A program made the translations under genes and the position numbers. The notes below the pieces were generated by a model, which did no database searches, was not told where the DNA came from, and saw nothing but the letters and a program-made list of their open reading frames with translations. A stretch of DNA of 64,000 nucleotides, taken from Dichotomocladium elegans. Taxonomy: Eukaryota; Mucoromycota; Mucoromycetes; Mucorales; Lichtheimiaceae. The stretch spans positions 62,001 through 126,000 of the forward strand of contig JAIXMN010000041.1 of assembly GCA_025716815.1 (NCBI GenBank), in the 5' to 3' direction. The stretch's first letter is position 1. Every line of letters starts with the position of its first letter. Below are positions 57,221-64,000 of the stretch, one piece after another.

Positions 57221-58626
57221 TATTGATCAATATGTGTGGGAGCAGATCCAGAGGGAGAAGGTGTGTGTGATGGTGATTCCATCTCCTCGTCGTCGATTTC
57301 GTCAGTGACTGGGGGCTGCTGCATGCCGGAAAGGGCGAGGATGGCGTCGTGTTCAGCGGTGGTTGGTGTGCGAGCTGGTCGAGGAGGGCAGACACTGTGG
57401 AACTCCTCGAGGGAGAGCATCCCAGCGCGGAAGAAATGGCGAGCAACAGAAAACTTGACGGGGGCACGGACGAAGGTAATCGCTTTCACGATACGGTCGT
57501 GGTAGAGCTCAGCACATTTCGCCTTGCGTTGATCGTTGGTCCAATCTTGGAATGCGGGATCCAAGAGCGTTGTGGGGTCGAGAGGGTCGAAGGTGGTAAG
57601 GGAGACACCCTTGCCGGCAAGCATGGTCGTAATCTCCGTAACGAAATCGTTGTGGACCAAGAGAGCAGCGACCTGGCGGGTGGGGAAGTGGATATCAAGC
57701 ACCCGTCCATTATCCACATGCAGAGTTCGTAGAATTTGTCGCATGTTAGTGATGGTCATACGATGACGACAAGGGACGTATATAAACTGATATCCCTGGT
57801 TCTCAGGGACCGCAGTGAGGCGGCGGGCAGCTGCATTCACTGCTCGGTTGGATGTCGGCGGGGTGCGGCGTTGGCGGGGTGCCCGTCGGGCAGCAGCAGC
57901 GTAGCTGCGAGCGCTCGTGGCTTGCGACTGGGTGGCATTGGGCGGGGCATGTTGCGATGCATAAATGGATGCATCCCGCGTGGAGGGCGACGTCGTAGCA
58001 GGAGACGTGGCTGTTGCTGCTGATGGGGATGGTCCTGGGGAGCGGCTGCTGGCGCGGAGGGCTGCAATGGTAGCCTGGGAGTCCTTAAGAGCTTGTTCAA
58101 GGCTCTCAATGCGTTTGAGAAGCCGAGTGTTTTCAGCCGCAACTGTGGCGAGATCTGAGAGGCCCTTTTCAGCTGCTGTAAGGCGAGCAAGGATCTCCCG
58201 GATGCAGTCAGGCATATTTGGATCAGTATGTAGAAACATACCTGGAGGCAGCTCGGTGTCTATGGTAGTTGTGGTTGTCGGCTGCGCGGGTTCCTTGTGG
58301 GGTTTGGGATGGATCGTTTTGTCCCTGGGTGCCACGTGGTTTGCCACTGTAATTGCAGCAGTGACCTGGGTGTGCAAAAATTCCGAGTTGCATGATCTAC
58401 AGTGGAACATTGGTGCGGGGGGCTCGTAGGCCGAGTTCGTTTTAGCAGACATGTTTATCGATCCAATGTCTGCACAGGCCGAGTTGGGGCATACAATCGA
58501 CGTTTTTGCACAGGAAAAGTCGAGGCGGAACTGGCGCAGGAAGGCAGGGGAGATTGCGGGCTTCGAATTGCCAGGGGCAGAACGTCGAGGGCCAGATGAG
58601 CTCAATTCCTTTTTTTGAGCACCCAT
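57220..58626 (-). CDS. LINE ORF1 (RNA-binding protein)
   Basis: The first in-frame ATG after the tRNA boundary is at 58626 (MGAQKKELSSSG); the open frame extends further upstream through the tRNA gene, but that part has no start of its own. Two Cys pairs, CPNSAC and CRSC (58490-58400), suggest a zinc-binding unit. A coiled-coil-like segment follows (ENTRLLKRIESLEQALKDS), then a Ser/Pro/Ala-rich linker. The C-terminal RRM-like part includes FIYVPCRHRMTITNMRQIL. The frame ends in TAA at 57220-57222, sharing one base with the ORF2 ATG. ORF1 proteins coat LINE RNA. 468 aa as modelled. Confidence 0.72.
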   Translation of the reverse strand: MGAQKKELSSSGPRRSAPGNSKPAISPAFLRQFRLDFSCAKTSIVCPNSACADIGSINMSAKTNSAYEPPAPMFHCRSCNSEFLHTQVTAAITVANHVAPRDKTIHPKPHKEPAQPTTTTTIDTELPPGMFLHTDPNMPDCIREILARLTAAEKGLSDLATVAAENTRLLKRIESLEQALKDSQATIAALRASSRSPGPSPSAATATSPATTSPSTRDASIYASQHAPPNATQSQATSARSYAAAARRAPRQRRTPPTSNRAVNAAARRLTAVPENQGYQFIYVPCRHRMTITNMRQILRTLHVDNGRVLDIHFPTRQVAALLVHNDFVTEITTMLAGKGVSLTTFDPLDPTTLLDPAFQDWTNDQRKAKCAELYHDRIVKAITFVRAPVKFSVARHFFRAGMLSLEEFHSVCPPRPARTPTTAEHDAILALSGMQQPPVTDEIDDEEMESPSHTPSPSGSAPTHIDQ

Positions 58627-58962
58627 CTCTGTAGTTGAATTGACGGGCGGGGTGACGGTAGACCGGATGTTAGAGATGCGGTTCTTTTTAAAGGTAGGGA
58701 TGTAAGATGGGCGGTCTGGGGTGCGTGATTGGCGACGCTTGGTGCTAATGATTGAGATGGGGGTTAGCAATGGAGATGGGGAGCTGGTCCGTTGGCCGAT
58801 TTCGACGGGGATTTCGACGGGTGGGCCTTTAGTTAATGCAGGCGAGTGTTCCGGCGTGCTTTGTTGTGTGTTTTTTGTAGAAGGTTGTTGTATTTTGTAA
58901 GGGTAGAGGGAAACTTCTTTGTGTAACCAACCAGAAAAAGTATTGGAGAGCGAAAGAAGTGT

Positions 58963-59045
58963 GACAACATGGCCGAGTGGTCTAAGGCGTGAGACTAGAA
59001 ATCTCATGGGCTCTGCCCGCGCAGGTTCAAATCCTGCTGTTGTCG
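58963..59045 (+). tRNA. tRNA-Ser(AGA)
   Basis: 83 nt. The acceptor stem is GACAACA/TGTTGTC. The anticodon arm TGAGA-CTAGAAA-TCTCA gives AGA, and the long variable arm GGGCTCTGCCC is the same as in tRNA-Ser(CGA). The B box is GGTTCAAATCC. TTTT follows at 59046-59049. The 5' flank GAAAGAAGTG is the same as for the other tRNA. It is nearly identical to that gene apart from the anticodon, D-loop and B box bases. Confidence 0.95.
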
Positions 59046-59086
59046 TTTTGTCAGTGTCGTAGTCGGACTGTTGTCGTAGTGTTGTC

Positions 59087-59409
59087 TGTCGTAGGACAGT
59101 CAGATCAATTATTTTAACCACCGTCTGCACGATCATTACCAGGGAGCGTAGCACTTTTGGAAACAAAGTCCGAATGACAATGGTTGCTAAACATGAGTCA
59201 TCGGTAGCCATCTTGACAGCATTGTAGTCATTTTCGTAGTGATCAATACAGTATAAATAATGGGACAGTTGTTTTAATAAAGAGGATCATCTATCTGACG
59301 GTACAAGTATCTGTGTGGTTCTATCTCTCCGTGGTTATCTCTTCGTGGTTATTCTCTCAGTGGACGTCGTCTCTTCTCCGTGGTATCCAAGTTTTGATAA
59401 AAGACGACA
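59087..59409 (+). repeat. Ty3-D 5' LTR
   Basis: 323 bp, TGTCGTAGGACAGTCAG...AAGACGACA. The start is proven by the same TGTCGTAGGACAGTCAG following the purine tract at 63984. It has AGTATAAATA near 59249 and TTAATAAAGAGG near 59274. Confidence 0.9.
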
Positions 59410-59424
59410 TTTGGTAGCTGATGC
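59410..59424 (+). other. probable primer-binding site of Ty3-D
   Basis: TTTGGTAGCTGATGC directly follows the LTR and is identical after the Ty3-C LTR (50316-50330). TGG is the usual start of a site complementary to a tRNA CCA end. The priming tRNA is not identified. Confidence 0.5.
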
Positions 59425-60467
59425 CCAGTGATTCATCGCAAGCGAATTTTCAAAGATCAACCTTCCAACAACATCGCTTCCAGGACAACAACACTTCCGA
59501 TTCAGACGAAGAACAAAACATGATAACCGACTCCAAGGCAATGCTCGAGGCGATGCATGTGATGATGCAACAAATGCAAGCACAGCAACAAGAGATCAAG
59601 GCTTTGCGTGAGGAATCCAAGAGCCGTTCGATCCCCGCCATGAAGGTCAAACCAGTCCAACCTGACCTCTTTCGCGGCAGTCGCTCGTCATCAGCGGTGG
59701 AAGCTTGGTTACACACCGTCGATAAGTACGTTGATCATGCCGAACTCAGCGACCCTGAAAGAGTAGCCTATGCTTCGACGCTCCTGCGGGACGGCGCTGC
59801 AACATGGTGGCGACATCTGGAGATGTCATTCAGCCCGGATGCCGATACCAACCAGACGCCCAAGACATGGGAAGACTTTTGTGCGGCCATTCGTTTTGAG
59901 TTCAAGCCGCGCAACTACGCTCAGGTTGCCCGAAACAAGCTCCGCCAGCTCAAGCAAGGCACGACCGCCTCTGGCACCATCCGTGAGTACGTGGTCGCAT
60001 TCCGGGATATTATGCTGGACCTACCCGGGATGGATCAGGAGGATGCCGTCGACGCATTCATCCATGGACTCAACTTGGATGCTCGTCTCCCCGTCTTGAT
60101 GAAGGAACCAGTCACTCTTCTTGCCGCGTATAACGCAGCTGAGTCATACGAGGCCATGAAGGAGTACGCCGCCGGTAATGGTGACCCTACGGGACGTCAC
60201 TATTCAGACATCAACCGCCCAGCAACACGTCCTACGCCTAACGTCACCCAACATGCCGAGGGTCCTACGCCTATGGATCTAGATGTGATCAACCGCCGGT
60301 TTCAAGGCACGACCAGATCGCACCAGCAAAGTCGACCCCGCCGCTGTTATAACTGTGATGGTCGCGGTCATATCGCTCGTGATTGTCCATCACCGCGCTA
60401 CTCTCGGTCTGGTGCTGCTGATAAGTTAATGCATGGCGATTTAAAAGGCAGCGCGCGTCAGGAATAG
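59421..60467 (+). CDS. Ty3-D gag
   Basis: 348 aa, intact. The acidic start is followed by a Gln-rich coiled stretch (MMQQMQAQQQEIKALREES). The capsid-like core includes SSAVEAWLHTVDKYVDHA, LLRDGAATWWRHL and FKPRNYAQVARNKL. The CCHC knuckle CYNCDGRGHIARDC lies near 60340-60390. Gag forms the cytoplasmic particle and packages RNA. ATG 59421 overlaps the primer-binding sequence. It ends in TAG at 60465, 35 bp before pol, which is in a different frame. Confidence 0.9.
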   Translation: MPSDSSQANFQRSTFQQHRFQDNNTSDSDEEQNMITDSKAMLEAMHVMMQQMQAQQQEIKALREESKSRSIPAMKVKPVQPDLFRGSRSSSAVEAWLHTVDKYVDHAELSDPERVAYASTLLRDGAATWWRHLEMSFSPDADTNQTPKTWEDFCAAIRFEFKPRNYAQVARNKLRQLKQGTTASGTIREYVVAFRDIMLDLPGMDQEDAVDAFIHGLNLDARLPVLMKEPVTLLAAYNAAESYEAMKEYAAGNGDPTGRHYSDINRPATRPTPNVTQHAEGPTPMDLDVINRRFQGTTRSHQQSRPRRCYNCDGRGHIARDCPSPRYSRSGAADKLMHGDLKGSARQE

Positions 60468-60502
60468 AGGGAGTCCTTTCGCGTGCACATCCATCCCTCA
60501 AC

Positions 60503-63500
60503 ATGATCACCCAAGCCCGATGTCCGAACCCAGACTCGCCAGCTGGTCTGACCGCCCCTGTACAAGGATCGTGTCCACCGGAGAGACCGTTGATCGATTT
60601 GACTGACGATTCCCTGTCGACCCGAGACGAGGAGGATCGCGAGGCACTTGCCGAGGACGTTAGACATATTGAATCGTTATTGGCAATAAAGAATACCGAG
60701 TTACCCCTGTACAACATGTCCTGCAATGGGAAACCAATTGAAGTATTATTGGATAGTGGTGCTACCTCGTCATATGTCTCACCCCAGTTGGCGTTGGGCT
60801 GTCCGGTGCGTTATGTTTCGGGCCAGCAAGTGGAAACCGCCGGTGGCCATAAGTTCTCAATCGACCGTTCTGTCTCTCTATCACTGGATGCCGCTGGTTT
60901 TCATCATAAGGTTTCTGCGTTCATGCTCGATACTAAGTTCGACCTCATCCTGGGCCGCGACTGGATTAAGAACATAAAACCTGTGCCAGATTGGGATCAG
61001 GATACATGGACGTTTTCGGCCAATGGCATTCAGTACACACTTCGCCCCAAATACGACCGCCCTATTCCGGAACTAGCCTACCTGATCTCACACCGGCAAG
61101 TTGCCCGTATGGTCACACGGGATCAAGTTGACGAACTATTCCTATGCTATGTACGTGCCGATCACCCAGGGGAGGAGGAACTCCAACAAGACAAACTCCA
61201 TGCACTATGCAAGGAATATCCGGAAGTTTTCCAGGATAAGCTGCCAGGATTGCCACCTGTACGCGATGTGAGCCACGTCATCGACACGGGCGCTGCATCG
61301 CCCATTAACCGCGCACCGTACAAGATGAGTCCTCTCGAGCTAGATGAATTACGCAAGCAGCTCAAAGAGCTCTTAGATCTACGTTTGATCCGCCCTAGCA
61401 CGTCACCATGGGGAGCTCCAGTATTGTTCGTGCGCAAGAAAGACGGATCGATGCGCCTCTGTGTAGATTATCGTGCGATCAATCAAGTAACTAAACGCAA
61501 CTCACATCCGCTCCCGCGAATCGATGAATGCTTGGAACGGATTGGTGGCGCCAAATATTTCTCAAGTATCGATTTGAAAAGCGGCTATCATCAGGTACGG
61601 ATCCAAGAGGAAGATATTCCCAAGACTGCGTTCAACACACGTTATGGATCATACGAGTTCCAAGTGCTCCCCTTTGGGTTGACAAACGCCCCTCCCACGT
61701 TTCAACGGCTGATGAATTCCGTGTTGGGCGATTGCCTGGATGTTTTTGCATTGGTTTACCTCGATGACATTCTAATCTTTAGCAAATCGAAAGAGGAACA
61801 TTACCAACACGTACGCCATGTTCTTAACCGATTACGGGATGCTAAGCTAATTGCCAACCGGAAGAAATGCGAGTTTTTCAAAACCGAGTTGGAATTCGTG
61901 GGGTTCCGGGTCTCTGCTGCAGGGATTTTACCGTCCAAAAGCAAGGTAAAAGCAATTCACGATTGGCCACAGCCCACCAACGTCCAAGAAGTTCGACAAT
62001 TCGTCGGCCTGGCGTCGCATTACCGGCGTTTTATTCGCGACTTCTCGACAATTGCTGCACCTTTAACTGATTTGACGAAAGGTGCAGGTACAAAAAAGCG
62101 AACGATTCTTTGGACGCCAGAATGCCAAACGGCTTTTGACCTTATCAAGTCCCGAATGTCCCAGGCCCCGATACTACTACCACCCAATCCCGACTTACCG
62201 TACGTCATCTAGACGGATGCGTCTAACTTTGGTGTGGGCGCGGTGCTGCTGCAGGAGGGAGAAGATGGCCAGCTACATCCTCTCGCCTTTGAATCCAAGA
62301 AGTTGTCCTCGGCCGAACGTAATTATCCTGCCCAAGAGAGGGAGTTACTGGGTATCCTACATGCGTTGCGCACGTGGCGCTGTTTTGTCGAAGGCCGACC
62401 TTACGTTGTACGTACCGATCATCACCCATTACTATACTTCCGAAGCCGCACAAAACCACCACCACCTCGCCTGATCCGCTGGATAGCCGAATTGGAATTA
62501 TACGACCCCGAGATCCAATATAAGAGTGGAAAAGACAACCATGTACCCGACCTCTTGTCTCGTCGAGATGGACCACACTGCGTTCCGGAAGAGAAGTCGC
62601 TGGAACCCGATTACCTCTACGCCATAAAGTCTATCGAGGAATCCGACTGGCCGAAATTCTACAATTTTGCCGAGACGCAGTGGCCGGCCATATTCAGGGA
62701 TCTCTTGGTGAAGCATCGGGACAAATTCACAGTCAAAGATAACCGGATTTATCGCAAAGTCAAGATCGGATCCGAGGTACAAGAAATCCGCTTTGCTATG
62801 TTCGCCCGCCGTGCCGATCTTGTCCACCACTTTCACACCAGTTTTGGACACGCCGGGATGGAAACGCTGTATGATGTCATTAAGAAACGTTGGTGGTGGC
62901 CGAACATGAAGGAAAACATCCAGGAATGGCTACGTAATTGCCCTCAGTGCCAATTGGCTGCCAACCCCGACCGCGGCACACATCATGCACCCATGCGACC
63001 CCTGGATGTCCCACCTGCTTTCTCACGTTGGCACCTGGATTTTATTGGCGAACTACCAACCACCATGCGTCGCAACCGTTGGATCTTGGTCGCTGTCGAC
63101 TACACCACCAATTGGACCATCGCACGCGCCGTCGCCGATGCCACAGGCCAAGCCATTGCCGATTTCATCTTCGAGGAGATCGTTATGCGGTTCGGTTGTC
63201 CCAACGAAATCTTGACGGATCGCGGCGCCAATTTCATGTCCAAAATATTGAACCTGTATCTGGGGCGCACCAAGATCCATCACAAGTTGACTTCGGCTTT
63301 CCACCCACGTACTAATGGCAAGGTTGAGCGCACCAATGGCATTCTCAAGTCTATGCTTCGGAAGTATACCAATGGTGCCATCCATCGCTGGGATGATTTC
63401 TTAGAACCGTCTGTCTTCGCGTGTTGTGTGCGCAAGCATCGCACAACGGGAATGAGCCCGTTCTATATGGTGTACGGAGTAGAACCCCGCCTTCCTGGGG

Positions 63501-63991
63501 ATATGACGCGGCCCTTACTAGTTGAGGAACAAGAACCGGATCCCAAGACACTCGTAGATGCGCGCCGACCATCGCTGTTGCGCTTACAGGAAGCTCGCGC
63601 CTCTGCCGCGGAACGGCTTCGCGCCAACGCCCAGCGGGATAAAGCTATTTGGGATGCCACACTAAAATCGCAAACGTTCGCTATTGGTGACCATGTTCTA
63701 TTACGTAACGAGCAAAAGTTAAGCCTGGAGTACAACTGGAAGGGACCATACTTGGTGATCAGCCGTAATTTAGACTCGGACACCTACAAGCTAAAAGACA
63801 TGAACGGCAAGGAATATAGCTCCTGGGTCCATACCGACCGTCTACGCCCCGTTCATTTTCAGACAGCACCCACCTCCCCTTGGTTCGATCCTGTCGCTTC
63901 CCGTGCTGCCAACCGATTAGACATTCAAGATCACTCTCTACAGTTGTTGTTCGAGGACGACCAACATTCTCGGAGGGGGGTAATGTCGTAG
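60503..63991 (+). CDS. Ty3-D pol, one in-frame UAG in RNase H
   Basis: A single frame of 1162 codons apart from TAG at 62210-62212 (PYVI*TDASNFG), where the relative Ty3-C has Glu. The protease has VLLDSGATSSYV near 60750. RT has LCVDYRAINQ, SIDLKSGYHQV and LVYLDDILIFSKS near 61755. RNase H has TDASNFGVGAVLLQ, integrase zinc binding has HHFHTSFGHAG...CPQCQ near 62830-62950, and the integrase core has WHLDFIGELP, ILTDRGANF and FHPRTNGKVERTNG. A C-terminal GPYL-type module (WKGPYLVI) follows. One substitution away from a full-length polyprotein. Confidence 0.9.
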
Positions 63992-64000
63992 GACAGTCAG
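63972..64000 (+). other. polypurine tract and start of Ty3-D 3' LTR
   Basis: GGAGGGGGGTAA ends at 63983 and TGTCGTAGGACAGTCAG (63984-64000) is the LTR start, cut by the window end. Confidence 0.9.

Larger units (their letters stand above)
55724..58955 (-). mobile_element. LINE (non-LTR retrotransposon), 3' truncated by Merlin
   Basis: Minus-strand ORF1 and ORF2 overlap as TAATG. ORF2 keeps the apurinic endonuclease domain and the first RT block, then stops at the Merlin end. The 5' end lies against the 5' flank of tRNA-Ser(AGA), about 7-10 bp from the mature tRNA start. No poly-A tail is visible because the 3' end is lost. Confidence 0.82.
59087..64000 (+). mobile_element. Ty3-D: near-complete Ty3 downstream of tRNA-Ser(AGA)
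   Basis: 5' LTR 59087-59409, primer-binding-like TTTGGTAGCTGATGC, gag, pol with one in-frame UAG, the purine tract GGAGGGGGGTAA, and the first 17 bases of the 3' LTR (63984-64000) at the window edge. The two LTR starts agree over all bases visible. No chromodomain is evident: pol ends DDQHSRRGVMS. It lies 41 bp downstream of the tRNA. Confidence 0.9.

Noticed and set aside
58627..59211. Upstream extension of LINE ORF1 through tRNA-Ser(AGA)
   Set aside because: The open frame continues by chance across the tRNA. The tRNA is a host gene and the LINE 5' end lies before it.

Overview
The window is eukaryotic and looks like the genome of an early-diverging fungus, most likely Mucoromycota (inference). 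Coding regions are broken by 38-130 nt GT-AG introns, and the mobile elements are of eukaryotic type: Ty3 chromoviruses, a LINE, two MULEs, Merlin, Tc1-like elements and a TA-duplicating MITE. No clear host protein gene is visible apart from a possible four-exon gene at 1098-2084. Two tRNA-Ser genes are the only certain host genes. The window is a transposon island with repeated nesting.

Layout. 1-1053 is the C-terminal part of a Tnp2/CACTA-like transposase. 1098-2084 (minus) is a four-exon gene of unknown function. 3170-6108 is a five-exon MULE transposase fused to an OTU-type protease. 6991-9512 is a second multi-exon MULE with a SWIM zinc finger. 10258-15198 is a 4.9 kb element with perfect 1.39 kb terminal inverted repeats (TIRs), called LTIR-1. 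15378-23015 is a decayed plus-strand Ty3 chromovirus interrupted by a complete minus-strand member of the same family (15644-21834, TSD CCCAG), which itself carries a 365 bp MITE. 23016-25912 is mostly non-coding with LTR-like direct repeats. 25949-31553 is a minus-strand Ty3 element with a second MITE copy.

32469-45950 is a 13.5 kb long-TIR element (LTIR-2) holding four levels of nesting: LTIR-2 > a Tc1-like element here called TE-B (36764-42238) > Merlin (36851-39645) > MITE (37642-38005). Each junction has its own target duplication. Removing TE-B in silico restores an uninterrupted DD34E transposase frame. 46015-49608 is a third long-TIR element (LTIR-3).

49893-49974 is tRNA-Ser(CGA), followed 3 bp later by a Ty3 LTR (49978-53294). 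That Ty3 is truncated by a second, apparently identical Merlin copy (53295-55723), which also truncates a minus-strand LINE (55724-58955). The LINE abuts tRNA-Ser(AGA) (58963-59045), which is followed by an almost complete Ty3 (59087-64000).

The most unusual system is the LTIR family. These TA-inserting elements have 1.0-1.5 kb TIRs starting CAGG. They carry a Tc1-type DD34E transposase and, downstream, a second paralogous transposase-like gene. In the two copies where the position can be read, that second gene has lost the first catalytic Asp. The best-preserved element also has a small two-exon accessory gene. All boundaries, splice sites and alignments were read by eye; no database search was possible.
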